A DNA stretch of 45,027 bases from an uncultured Bacteroidales bacterium (GTDB lineage Bacteria > Bacteroidota > Bacteroidia > Bacteroidales > UBA932), in assembly GCA_946187975.1 (NCBI GenBank), contig CAMHTE010000005.1, positions 1 to 45,027 of the forward strand. Direction: 5' to 3'. Shown here in pieces: positions 33,003 through 41,418 of the stretch. Made by a program: the position numbers and the translations under genes. Positions within the stretch are counted from its first letter, which is position 1. Each line of letters opens with the position of its first letter. The notes under the pieces are model-generated. The model was given only the letters and a program-made list of their open reading frames with translations. It did not search any database and was not told the origin of the DNA.

Positions 33003-35234
33003 ATGACCGGAGGAAGAAGGATCGGCAGGGTTCTGGCTGCGGCAGCGCTGTTTTGTGGTGCCGCGGCCGGAGCGCATACTGCGGATTCGACGGTGGTCCG
33101 CACCAGTGACCGCGGAGTGATGCTCAACGCAGAGTCCGCGACGGCGCCGAGGGTGCTGAACATAGGCCTGCCTGAATCCACTACCGGAGCGGTGATATTC
33201 GTTGACGGAATGAGGGCGGGGCATGGACTCCCGCGTAGCTATTTCCACTGGGCCGGGGGCAACGCCTACCGCAAAACGGCAAACTATTCCCTGATGGAAG
33301 CCGTAGTGCGCTTCAGCGAGTTTTCCTCTCCGGTGAACTCCTGGACCAAACTGGGAGGCGACACTGCCGAGGGCGTGGTGACTGCGCGCACCTCCTCCAA
33401 CGGACTCATACGCTTCGACGGCTATATGGGAGGTCCGCTGAAAGGGTTCAAGGGCTGGTACTACTCACTGGGGGCGTACGTCAACTACGACCCCTCGTCC
33501 GTAAACTCCCCTTCCTGCACCTTCGTGGACCGCAAACAGATTTACCAGCTCAACCTCTCGAAAAGATGGGCTTCGTCGGAACTGGACATCATGTACCGCT
33601 TCTCATGGTGCGGCGACCAGATAGAAGGCCTTTACAACACCGCGCCGTTCATCTACAACGGCGACGGTTCGGTTACGGTAATGGACGGCTTCCGTATGGG
33701 ATACGACTGTTACATGCCGTCCGACGACAAGGTCAGGTACATGGACGTGATTACTGGCGATATGCGCAACCTGACCCTGAACGGCTTCAACGACAGGCGC
33801 ATGCACGACATTACCATGCTGTGGAAAAGGCAGTCCGCCGGGGGATGGCTCCTCAAGGCTTCACTGCATTCCCTGCTGACGCCTCAATACGACCAGATAA
33901 ACGCCTCGCTCAACGGAATCGACAAGGTGGGCACCGAAAAGGGATATACCCTCACCGACGGCACTCCGTACCAGGGATACGTACAGAACCGCATGGTAAA
34001 GGCGGACAGCTTCCATACCTACGACAACGAACTGCGGCTGGAGGCGGAAAAGAAGTTCCGCCGGCACGAGATCAGCACCGGCGTTTCGATGATTTACGCA
34101 GACCAGTTCGAAGAGGCGTCGTCCTTCACGTTCGCGCATACCGCTGAGGCTTCGCCTTCCAGACTCTACCTGGGAGGGAAGGACGTGTGGAACCTTAACA
34201 GGAATGCCCTTTACTTCGACGCCGTCAAGGCCAGCGCGTTTTTCTTCGTGTTCGATAAGTGGAAACTGAGCGACAGCTTCAGCGTGCTTACGGGGGCGAG
34301 TGTAAAGCCCATCATGATGTTTATACACACTGCCGCCCGCCTGGACGACGAGGCCGTCAACAGGCGCGTGGAAGGCTTCAACCTGGCCGATCCCAGCCTT
34401 GCGAAGGTCCACTACATTGAACACGGGGGCTTCGACTATGCGGTGTCGGAATCGCTCAACTGGAGCTTCGCACCCGGCTTCCAGGCCGTAGCCGAGGGCT
34501 TCTACAGCATGACCAACAAGACCACGACCTATTTCAAGAACGCATCCATCCCCAGCCTGAAAGCCATCGGGAACGCCCATGTGAGGGCAGGCGTCACCTA
34601 TGCGAACCAGTGGATGAGCATAGCCGGCATATTGTCGTACATCACCAGCTGGAACAATGCCGCAAGCATCTCGGTAACCAAACAGATAGGGGGCATCAGC
34701 GAGACCATCCCCTGGGTGGCCCAGTATGGAATCGGAACTCCGGGCGCCACTCTCGACGGCAACTTCTTCGCGGGAGGCTTCAAATGCCACGCACTGGTCA
34801 CATGGCAGGACCCGCGTTACCACAATTACACCAACGTCTTCGTCTTCAGCGACAACTCCACCGCGATTCGCGACTACACCGGCAAGAACGTCACAGGCAT
34901 ATCCCGCGTGATGGTGGAACTGGACCCGTCTTACAAATGGAAAACCTGGAGGGTATGGTGCAGCACGCGCTACTTCAGCCGCCGTTACGCCAACCGTACG
35001 AACCTCGTTTATTTCAACGGGCGCATAGAGACCTTCGGAGGCATAGACTGGGACTGGCGCAAAGATTGCAAGATCAGCCTCAGCTTTGTAAACCTGCTCG
35101 GGCAGGGCGGAGTGAAGGGATCCATCGAAAGCGCCGACACCATGGACGACGCATCGGAACTGGTCGGTTACAGGATGGCCGGCACCTTCATCCGCCCCTT
35201 CTCGGTAGATTTGAGTATGACCGTGAATTTCTGA
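33003..35234 (+). CDS. TonB-dependent receptor-like outer-membrane barrel with shortened plug
   Basis: This 743-aa protein has signal MTGGRRIGRVLAAAALFCGAAAG. No carboxypeptidase-like domain precedes the barrel. A short N-terminal region (NIGLPESTTGAVIFVDGM, then LPRSYFHWAGGNAYRKTANYSL) has the VDGM feature of a TonB-receptor plug but is shorter than usual, and I see no TonB box. The rest alternates amphipathic strands (WYYSLGAYVNYDP, YQLNLSKRW, ELDIMYRFSW, WRVWCSTRYFSRRYANRTNLVY) and ends FSVDLSMTVNF with a terminal Phe. It is probably a second import or export channel for the same locus. It directly follows the DUF5689-like gene and precedes the GH-A enzyme gene by 4 bases. Confidence 0.75.
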   Translation: MTGGRRIGRVLAAAALFCGAAAGAHTADSTVVRTSDRGVMLNAESATAPRVLNIGLPESTTGAVIFVDGMRAGHGLPRSYFHWAGGNAYRKTANYSLMEAVVRFSEFSSPVNSWTKLGGDTAEGVVTARTSSNGLIRFDGYMGGPLKGFKGWYYSLGAYVNYDPSSVNSPSCTFVDRKQIYQLNLSKRWASSELDIMYRFSWCGDQIEGLYNTAPFIYNGDGSVTVMDGFRMGYDCYMPSDDKVRYMDVITGDMRNLTLNGFNDRRMHDITMLWKRQSAGGWLLKASLHSLLTPQYDQINASLNGIDKVGTEKGYTLTDGTPYQGYVQNRMVKADSFHTYDNELRLEAEKKFRRHEISTGVSMIYADQFEEASSFTFAHTAEASPSRLYLGGKDVWNLNRNALYFDAVKASAFFFVFDKWKLSDSFSVLTGASVKPIMMFIHTAARLDDEAVNRRVEGFNLADPSLAKVHYIEHGGFDYAVSESLNWSFAPGFQAVAEGFYSMTNKTTTYFKNASIPSLKAIGNAHVRAGVTYANQWMSIAGILSYITSWNNAASISVTKQIGGISETIPWVAQYGIGTPGATLDGNFFAGGFKCHALVTWQDPRYHNYTNVFVFSDNSTAIRDYTGKNVTGISRVMVELDPSYKWKTWRVWCSTRYFSRRYANRTNLVYFNGRIETFGGIDWDWRKDCKISLSFVNLLGQGGVKGSIESADTMDDASELVGYRMAGTFIRPFSVDLSMTVNF

Positions 35235-35238
35235 CCGT

Positions 35239-36603
35239 ATGCGATTTGCACCGAAACTTCTGGCCTTCGCGCCGCTGCTCCTGATGGCGGCGGTTTCCTT
35301 CGCGAAGCCGCACGAAGTGAAGCTGGCAAAAGAGGGAGAACGCTGGACTATGTATATGGACGGCCAGCCCTTCTACGCCAACGGCGCATCCACCCATATG
35401 TTCTATACGGAGATAGCGGGCTTCGGGGCCAACACCATACGCAAATACACCCTTCGCGTCAGGGACAAAGACAGGAAGTTCCTGGACGACGTGGCCGCGG
35501 CCGGGCTGATACTTCACGCCGGGCTCGGATTCAAGCAGGTACGCAGCGGCTACTACGACGAGAACCCCGAAAAAGCAATTGGCGAGCAGGAGGAAAAGCT
35601 GCTCGGAGTTGTGCGCGAATTCAAGGACCATCCCGCCATACTCTGCTGGAGCATTGGCAATGAGGTCGAGATCTGGAATCAGGAAAAGCCCCTGCTGGCC
35701 CAATACGAGTCCATACAGCGCATTGCGGCCAAAATACACGAGATAGATCCCAACCATCCCGTCACCCTCGCCATAACCGAGGATATCACACCCGCGAAGA
35801 TCCACGGCCTGATGGATATATGCAAGGACCTGGACTTCCTCTCCTGCAACTGCTACATCCACCCCGACGGAACCTTCCCCATGGTGGACTGCCTGAACAG
35901 GATCGGATGGACCAAACCTTTCATCTCCACCGAACTGGGGCCGGAAGGATGGTGGCACCACGAGAAGCTGGGCAAGCGCTACACCCCCTGGAAGGCCGTG
36001 CACGACTATACCAGCACAGAAAAGGAAGACAAATACGCTTTCTGCATAGAAGAGACCATCCATGACCCCCGCTGCGTGGGAATGCTCTCGTTTGTATGGG
36101 GATACCAGCGCAGCTGGCGCGACGAGGTGAAGGAATGGTACGGAATGCTGGACCGCAACATGTACACCTATGGTGCGGTGGACGTGATGCAATACTACTG
36201 GACCGGGAAGTACCCTGCCAAACGGGCGCCCCGCATAGAGAGCGCCTACGACATCAAACTCAACGGCATGCGCTGGGACGAGTATCCCGTAGTCGAGCCC
36301 GGATCCGCCAACAAGGCCTCGGTAAAAGTGAAGAACGTCAGCGGAGAAAAGCTCCGCATGCACTGGAGAGTGGTCAAGGAGCAGACCAGCAATGAGGACG
36401 GCTCGTTCCACGACGGCATTCCCGGCCTCATACTCAAGGACGGGGCAAAGAAAGTGGTGTTCAACGCTCCCGCCGAAAGCGGAGCCTACAGACTCTACAT
36501 ACACGTTTACGACGACGTGAACCGTAAGGCCGCCTACGCCAGCATACCTTTCCTGGTATCCGGCGAGGCCGAGGCCTTGAAAGATTTTGGAGGAAGACCT
36601 TAA
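35239..36603 (+). CDS. Secreted clan GH-A glycoside hydrolase (GH2 catalytic-domain-like)
   Basis: This 454-aa protein has signal MRFAPKLLAFAPLLLMAAVSFA and a TIM barrel with the clan GH-A signature. WSIGNEVEIW gives the predicted acid/base Glu142, and FISTELGPEGWW gives the predicted nucleophile Glu232. The first strand (MYMDGQPFYANGASTHMF, then GFGANTIRKY) resembles the start of GH2 barrels, but the usual GH2 N-terminal sandwich domains are absent. A C-terminal Ig-like domain (about 350-450; KASVKVKNVSGEKLRMHWRV) may bind substrate. Such enzymes hydrolyse beta-linked galactose, mannose, glucuronic acid or glucans; which one is unknown. It sits between the second receptor and the nuclease in the operon. 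Confidence 0.82.
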   Translation: MRFAPKLLAFAPLLLMAAVSFAKPHEVKLAKEGERWTMYMDGQPFYANGASTHMFYTEIAGFGANTIRKYTLRVRDKDRKFLDDVAAAGLILHAGLGFKQVRSGYYDENPEKAIGEQEEKLLGVVREFKDHPAILCWSIGNEVEIWNQEKPLLAQYESIQRIAAKIHEIDPNHPVTLAITEDITPAKIHGLMDICKDLDFLSCNCYIHPDGTFPMVDCLNRIGWTKPFISTELGPEGWWHHEKLGKRYTPWKAVHDYTSTEKEDKYAFCIEETIHDPRCVGMLSFVWGYQRSWRDEVKEWYGMLDRNMYTYGAVDVMQYYWTGKYPAKRAPRIESAYDIKLNGMRWDEYPVVEPGSANKASVKVKNVSGEKLRMHWRVVKEQTSNEDGSFHDGIPGLILKDGAKKVVFNAPAESGAYRLYIHVYDDVNRKAAYASIPFLVSGEAEALKDFGGRP

Positions 36604-36614
36604 ACGATTAAGAT

Positions 36615-37484
36615 ATGAAAAAGATTGTTTTAATGCTTGCACTTCTGCTGCCTGCCGCAGCCCATGGATGGAATAACGTGGGACATGCAGCAATTGCGCA
36701 GATAGCCGAGAACCATCTGGACAAGAACGCCAAAAAGGCGCTCAAGCAATACCTCAAGGGAACGGACATAGTGGAGATCGCCTCTTATGCCGACAGATAC
36801 TACTACCAGTGGTACAGGGACATCGGCTGGCAGTGCACCAATCCCAAGATACTCCGCCGCAAACCCTCGGAGATGGACTCCCTGCCCACCAATCTGGAGC
36901 CGTGGTGCCATTCCTATTCCGTGGATTCGCTGTTCAACACCTACAGGACCAACCGCGAGGGAGAAGAATATGTGCGTAACTGCATCATGGACCTGGACTG
37001 GCTGGTGAAGAACCTCAAGGAGAACGTCGCCACGATGGATCCCGAAGAAAGACTCAAGCAGATTGCACTCGTAGTGCATCTGACCGGAGACTTCCACTGC
37101 CCCATGCATATCCTGTATGTGCCCAAGGCTCCCACCGGAGGCAAGTATTCCATTTATATTAACGGAGAAAAGATCAATATCCATACTTTCTGGGACAGCC
37201 GTATCTGGGGATTCCTGAACAAGGGATGGACTTATTCCGAATTTGCCGAAGAGGCCGATACCGCCACCAAGCAGGAGATTGAGGAGATTACCAAAGGCGA
37301 CGTTTACGACTGGGGCAGCGCCAACGCGATAGCCGCCTGGCCGGCCCATCACCTTACCAACGCCACCCAGGAACAGAGGGAATTTACACCCGCCTATGCG
37401 GAATCGTTCCGCTGGCTGGTTTACCAGCAGCTCCGCAACGGCGGCTACCGTCTGGCAAAGCTTCTAAACTACATCTTCTCCTAG
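36615..37484 (+). CDS. Secreted S1/P1-type zinc nuclease
   Basis: This 289-aa protein has signal MKKIVLMLALLLPAAAHG, cleaved before Trp19. All nine zinc ligands of the S1/P1 family can be placed: Trp19 and His24 (WNNVGHAAIAQIAENHL), Asp60 (SYAD), His99 (CHSYSVD), His155, Asp159 and His165 (HLTGDFHCPMH), His190 and Asp194 (HTFWDSRIW). The spacings His155-Asp159-His165 and His190-Asp194 match the fungal P1 nuclease pattern. The enzymes cleave single-stranded DNA and RNA and can have 3'-nucleotidase activity. Mature Trp as the first residue requires exact signal cleavage, as in the family. Its place in a sugar-uptake operon suggests nucleic-acid or phosphate scavenging. Confidence 0.93.
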   Translation: MKKIVLMLALLLPAAAHGWNNVGHAAIAQIAENHLDKNAKKALKQYLKGTDIVEIASYADRYYYQWYRDIGWQCTNPKILRRKPSEMDSLPTNLEPWCHSYSVDSLFNTYRTNREGEEYVRNCIMDLDWLVKNLKENVATMDPEERLKQIALVVHLTGDFHCPMHILYVPKAPTGGKYSIYINGEKINIHTFWDSRIWGFLNKGWTYSEFAEEADTATKQEIEEITKGDVYDWGSANAIAAWPAHHLTNATQEQREFTPAYAESFRWLVYQQLRNGGYRLAKLLNYIFS

Positions 37485-37487
37485 CCC

Positions 37488-38822
37488 GTGAAACGTTTTG
37501 TTCTTTCCGCACTGATACTCCTTGCCGCCTGGCATACCGCTCCGGCACTGGGTGTTGCGCACAAGTCCATAAAGGTTTACCTGAACAAGGCCGACGGTAT
37601 TTACAGCGCCGGAGATACAGCCAAAGTGTTCGCGCGCACCCTGGAGGACCTTGGACCGCTCCGCCTGCTGGTGATCAACAACCGCGACACGCTGGAGAAC
37701 CGTGTGCTGAACTTCGGCTCCGATACCACTTCGCGCATAATCTTCAGCGAGGTTTGCAAGGAGCCCAAGGGCGTGATGGTGATACTCGGTCCGGACGGCA
37801 ACGATAAATTCGTCACCTCCGCAGGGTACGTGGTGGATCCGCTTATCATAAAGCCCGGGTTTGAAGCTCCTGACGACCTCTATTCCTGGTGGGAAGGGCA
37901 GATCAAAACAATGCGGAAGAGCCGGCTGCGCGTCGAATGCCAGGAAGCCGTGGCTCCCGACGATTACAAAGACGAAGTCCGCTGCTGGCACGTGAGCATC
38001 TCGATGCCGGAAGGGCCGAACGTGGAAGCCTATGTGGCCATGCCGCTCAATGCCGGGCGCAAGAGCCTTCCCGTATTGATTAGGACGCACGGCGCCACGG
38101 CACTGAACATCCCGGACACACGCAGCAACCTCCTTTCCGCCTGCAGCTATGCTTCAAAGGGAGCCATAGCCGCCAACGTGAACGCGCTGGGAATTCCGGA
38201 CAACGAGCCTCAGGAGTATTACGACAAGCTGGCCAAAAGCGAGCTAAAGGACTACAGCAAGCGTCCGCTGGTGGACAGGCAGTCGTTCTACTTCCGGCTT
38301 ATGTTCCTCCGCCTCGTCCGCCTTACGGACTATCTATGTTCGCTAAAGGAATGGGACAGGACACGTGTAATGGTAAACGGAGGCAGCCAGGGAGGCGCGC
38401 AGTCGCTCTTCCTTGCAGGTGTGGATAAAAGGATTACCCACTGCGTGGCGATGGTACCGGCGATGACCGACTTTGGCGGGCCCCTCGTGGGCAGGAACGC
38501 CGCCTGGCCCAGACCTTACGCAAAACCTGGAGTGGCGGCTTCGCCCGAAGGCAGGGCCGTTCTCCCCTACTTCGACGGATCCTTACTCATCAACCGCTTC
38601 CGCGGCAAACTCTACCTCGAAGTGGGGTTCATCGATACCCTCTGCCCAGCGACTTGCATCTATGCCGTTTACAACAATGCCTGCGCGGCGGAAGAAAAGA
38701 TAATCATGCCCTACGTGTACCGCCGCCACTGCTGCGTGGATCCTCCCTACAGCACGGAGTGGACCGAGACGGTGATTGCCCGCAGGAAAAAGTTTGTCGA
38801 AGATTTTTGCAAGGGGAAATAA
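37488..38822 (+). CDS. Secreted CE7-like acetyl esterase (acetyl xylan esterase family)
   Basis: The GTG start at 37488, 3 bases after the nuclease stop, gives signal peptide MKRFVLSALILLAAWHTAPALG (444 aa). An Ig-like N-terminal domain (about 25-130; GIYSAGDTAKVFARTL) precedes an alpha/beta-hydrolase (about 145-440). The nucleophile elbow GGSQGG holds Ser300. A later Asp (VGFIDTLCP) and His (VYRRHCCVDP) fit the remaining triad, as in CE7 acetyl xylan esterases and cephalosporin-C deacetylases. The enzyme would remove acetyl groups from an acetylated glycan so that glycosidases can act. Substrate specificity is not predictable. It is 1 base before the phosphodiester glycosidase gene. Confidence 0.85.
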   Translation: MKRFVLSALILLAAWHTAPALGVAHKSIKVYLNKADGIYSAGDTAKVFARTLEDLGPLRLLVINNRDTLENRVLNFGSDTTSRIIFSEVCKEPKGVMVILGPDGNDKFVTSAGYVVDPLIIKPGFEAPDDLYSWWEGQIKTMRKSRLRVECQEAVAPDDYKDEVRCWHVSISMPEGPNVEAYVAMPLNAGRKSLPVLIRTHGATALNIPDTRSNLLSACSYASKGAIAANVNALGIPDNEPQEYYDKLAKSELKDYSKRPLVDRQSFYFRLMFLRLVRLTDYLCSLKEWDRTRVMVNGGSQGGAQSLFLAGVDKRITHCVAMVPAMTDFGGPLVGRNAAWPRPYAKPGVAASPEGRAVLPYFDGSLLINRFRGKLYLEVGFIDTLCPATCIYAVYNNACAAEEKIIMPYVYRRHCCVDPPYSTEWTETVIARRKKFVEDFCKGK

Positions 38823-38823
38823 T

Positions 38824-39735
38824 ATGTTGAAGAGACTCGTACTTGCCTGTGCCGCCCTGACGCTTCTGGCCTCGTGTTCGCACAAAGGCTCGTCCGACAA
38901 GCCCGAGCCCGAGCCTGTACCCGTACAATGGACTAAAACCACTATACGGCCGGGGCTCACATGGTACAGCTACCGCGGGTACGAAACCGTGTCGCGCGCC
39001 AATCAGGTCATCAACGTGCTGGAACTGGACTTCGAACTCAGCGGTCTGAAACTTGAATTCCAGTATTACCCTGCAAAGACCACCCTCACAACCGCCTGCA
39101 GTCAGACGGAAGGCGCAGTGGCAGGGACCAACGCCAGCTTCGGCACACCGCATACGTTCATACGCACCGGAGGCACTACGTGGTGCGACCTGAGCGGCAC
39201 CAACTCCGACGATGTCAACTGGTACAAGCACGAAGCGGCGATATGCTTCGACGGCGTATCGCAGTTCGGTTTCATCAACTGCGAGGGCGACCCGTTCGGC
39301 GCCATCGACACATACAGGGCCCTCACTTGGCCTAACGTGTTCTCTTCCCGGCCACTAATGATAGAGGATTCAAAGGATGTAAAATGGGCCAGTCGCCTGA
39401 AGTCGTTCAATTCGGTGCTTGCACCCAGGACGGCCGTGGCACTTACTGCGGAAGGCACCGTTCTGTTCGTTACCGTGGACGGGCGCTGGTACGGAATGGC
39501 CAACGGAATTACCATCGCCGACCTTCGCGATTTCCTGCGCCTCAACTTCAATCCCACCTACGCGATAGCCATGGACGGCGGGGGATCCACCACGATGTTT
39601 ATAAAAGGTTACGGAAAGGACGGTATCGTCAACTACCCCTGCAACTCCAACGGGGCTTCCAGCGAAGAATACGCCGAATACGAAGGGACCTTCACTGAGC
39701 GCAGCCTCCCCACCTTCTTCATTATAAAGGAATAG
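38824..39735 (+). CDS. Phosphodiester glycosidase (NAGPA domain) lipoprotein
   Basis: The start at 38824 gives MLKRLVLACAALTLLASC, a lipoprotein signal with Cys18 (303 aa). An in-frame ATG at 38776 would lie inside the previous gene. The NAGPA-type domain is recognised from GTNASFGTPHTF, VALTAEGTVLFVTVDGR and AMDGGGSTTMFIKG (Asp251-Gly-Gly-Gly-Ser). The family includes the human enzyme that uncovers mannose-6-phosphate by removing phosphate-linked GlcNAc, and bacterial phosphodiester glycosidases. It may split a sugar-phosphodiester in the substrate, or on the cell envelope. It is the last gene of the operon. Its stop is directly followed by the convergent stop of the AlkD-like gene. Confidence 0.9.
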   Translation: MLKRLVLACAALTLLASCSHKGSSDKPEPEPVPVQWTKTTIRPGLTWYSYRGYETVSRANQVINVLELDFELSGLKLEFQYYPAKTTLTTACSQTEGAVAGTNASFGTPHTFIRTGGTTWCDLSGTNSDDVNWYKHEAAICFDGVSQFGFINCEGDPFGAIDTYRALTWPNVFSSRPLMIEDSKDVKWASRLKSFNSVLAPRTAVALTAEGTVLFVTVDGRWYGMANGITIADLRDFLRLNFNPTYAIAMDGGGSTTMFIKGYGKDGIVNYPCNSNGASSEEYAEYEGTFTERSLPTFFIIKE

Positions 39736-40455
39736 TTACTTCCCCTTAAGATATCGCAGGCGCTCCGCTTCCGGGAACTTTTCGATGGCATAGCGGAGCA
39801 TGGTGCGAGGCATGCAGAGGTATCTTGGGCCGCTGCAGGGACCATCCGCCTGCAGGTATGCCTCCAGCGCAGACTTATTGCGTTTGCCAGCTTCCCTCAG
39901 GAGCCAGCCCACAGCCTTGTGGATAAGGTCGTGAGGATGATTCAGGAGAATGTCTGCGATGGCGAAAGTGTCCTGCAACTGACCGTGCCGTATAAAGGTC
40001 ATAGTGCTGACAATTCCAATACGCTGCTCCCAAATCGTGCGACCGTCGCGCGCCAGATCATACAGCAGCGTCCGATCTTTGTCCAGCAGCCATTCTCCCA
40101 GAAGCGGATAACACGACAGGTCCACCAGGTCCCAGTTGTTGATCCCTTCCGTATGCGAAAGATAGAAGCGTATGCATTCCTCGCGGGAGATGCCAGCGTG
40201 CCGGAACAACTCCACCAACGCGAGCAGCGCCGCCAGCCGCACTTCGTGATATTCGCTGGCCATACATTCCTCCAGTTCCGCGAATCCTATCTTACGCCAA
40301 CACTCCTTCACTACGGCTCGCGTCACCGGAACCTTTATTCCAAGGAACCTGTCTCCCTCACCGTACTGCCCCGGCCCGGTCTTGAAAAACCTTGCCAGCC
40401 CCTCAACCTGTGAAGGGTCCGCCGCAGCCAGCATATTTGAAAGCAGTTGATTCAC
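39736..40455 (-). CDS. AlkD-like DNA alkylation repair protein
   Basis: This 239-aa protein has no signal peptide and starts with GTG at 40455 (MNQLLSNMLAAADPSQ). A later ATG at 40434 is an alternative. It has the all-helical HEAT-like pattern of the AlkD family: RFLGIKVPVTRAVVKECW near the N-terminus, ECMASEYHEVRLAALLALVELF, NNWDLVDLSCYPLLGEWL, WEQRIGIVSTMTFIRHGQ, DLIHKAVGWLLREAGKRN and MPRTMLRYAIEKFPEAERL. AlkD-type enzymes excise bulky N3/N7-alkylated purines. It seems independent of the neighbouring loci. It may be read from the HTH/membrane protein operon upstream (70-bp gap without a clear promoter or terminator) or from its own weak promoter. Confidence 0.88.
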   Translation of the reverse strand: MNQLLSNMLAAADPSQVEGLARFFKTGPGQYGEGDRFLGIKVPVTRAVVKECWRKIGFAELEECMASEYHEVRLAALLALVELFRHAGISREECIRFYLSHTEGINNWDLVDLSCYPLLGEWLLDKDRTLLYDLARDGRTIWEQRIGIVSTMTFIRHGQLQDTFAIADILLNHPHDLIHKAVGWLLREAGKRNKSALEAYLQADGPCSGPRYLCMPRTMLRYAIEKFPEAERLRYLKGK

Positions 40456-40525
40456 CGCGTATCGGGTTAATAGTTCTCAACAGACCAGACCATCTGGAAG
40501 ACGGTTTGTGGTTTAGGGAAGAAGC

Positions 40526-40813
40526 TTACATTTTAAAATACGACAGCAGCGCAGACTGGTAGGCGCGTAGGGCGTCAATACCATTAGTCGTTATGCGGCA
40601 CACCGTGTGGGAACCACGGCCCGCTCCGCTTGTATAAACCTTGATATAACCGGCCTCCTGAAGATTTGTCAGCTGCACGGACAAGTTGCCGGACGTGGCC
40701 TTCGTAAGATTCTTAAGATAAACGAAGTCCGCGTCGTCCAACGAATCCAGAGCGGCCATTATCTTCAACCGCAGTTCGTTGTGGAGTATGGGATCCAGAT
40801 CTTTAAACTCCAT
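40526..40813 (-). CDS. Winged-helix transcriptional regulator
   Basis: This 95-aa cytoplasmic protein (MEFKDLDPILHNELRLKIMAAL) has a winged-helix DNA-binding fold: FVYLKNLTKATSGNLSVQLTNLQEAGYIKV is the helix-turn-helix and recognition helix, and SHTVCRITTNGIDAL forms the wing and final helix. Its size and pattern match the small MarR/ArsR-like winged-helix family (PF13601 type) often paired with a membrane protein gene. It overlaps the upstream membrane protein gene by 11 bases, so translation is coupled and the two proteins likely act together. The regulated genes are unknown, but self-regulation is the common pattern. Confidence 0.85.
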   Translation of the reverse strand: MEFKDLDPILHNELRLKIMAALDSLDDADFVYLKNLTKATSGNLSVQLTNLQEAGYIKVYTSGAGRGSHTVCRITTNGIDALRAYQSALLSYFKM

Positions 40814-41390
40814 TTTTCGCCTTCCGGTTAAAAAGTAATCCAGGGATAATCAACGACACAACGGCCGTCGCCGCAACGCAAAGCGACTGCCACATCCACA
40901 GGTCTCCCCTGAGAAGGAATGCCCCCAGGCCAATGGCCGCTCCTGCAAGACCGCCAGCAATCATCGGCCGGAAACGCAAAACTTCTCCCGTAAGGAAGGC
41001 ACCGATGCCAAGAAGCAGGCAGATGAGCGGCTTCTCTGCGGTCTCATATATGTTGGCAAAGCCGAAGAGGAACCCACCGACGCCGATGGCGCAGGCCGCG
41101 AATATCCAATAGTCCAGGACCAGCCGGGAGTGATGGGTGCGCATGTGTGTGCTCTGACGGTCACGACGCAGCAGGATTGCCATAATAGGAAGGCCGAAGA
41201 GGGGAATCCCCACCCAGACCCAAATGCACCACGGCCGATAGACGACCTGCATCAGAACGAATTCCAGCAGATAGAAAAAAGCCGTCAGCGAACCCCAGAG
41301 CAAGAACAGTGGATTCCCGTTGGGAGCGCCGTCCATTTCCACTTTGCCCCTGGTACGGGCAATTACGTCGAGTGCGTCAAATTGTTCCAT
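40803..41390 (-). CDS. Six-helix membrane protein paired with winged-helix regulator
   Basis: This 195-aa protein has about six hydrophobic helices (near residues 27-47, 52-72, 92-112, 120-136, 140-160, 165-186) and a short cytoplasmic N-terminus. I recognise no catalytic motif. The pairing with a small winged-helix regulator by an 11-base overlap is a common layout in Bacteroidota. A role in sensing or membrane stress is possible, but nothing in the sequence supports a specific function. A TATCTTTG -7 box at 41399-41406 lies 8 bases before its ATG at 41390. Confidence 0.7.
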   Translation of the reverse strand: MEQFDALDVIARTRGKVEMDGAPNGNPLFLLWGSLTAFFYLLEFVLMQVVYRPWCIWVWVGIPLFGLPIMAILLRRDRQSTHMRTHHSRLVLDYWIFAACAIGVGGFLFGFANIYETAEKPLICLLLGIGAFLTGEVLRFRPMIAGGLAGAAIGLGAFLLRGDLWMWQSLCVAATAVVSLIIPGLLFNRKAKNGV

Positions 41391-41398
41391 ATCAGGGG

Positions 41399-41406
41399 CA
41401 AAGATA
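41399..41406 (-). promoter_or_regulatory. -7 box TATCTTTG for the membrane protein/regulator operon
   Basis: The minus strand reads TATCTTTG, then CCCCTGAT, then the ATG at 41390. This matches TAnnTTTG and predicts a leader of only a few bases. Confidence 0.55.
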
Positions 41407-41418
41407 TTAATTATTTCC

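Noticed and set aside
40456..40525. CCAGA/TCTGG hairpin between the HTH gene and the AlkD-like gene
   Set aside because: It is a 5-bp stem with no T run, so it is not a credible terminator.
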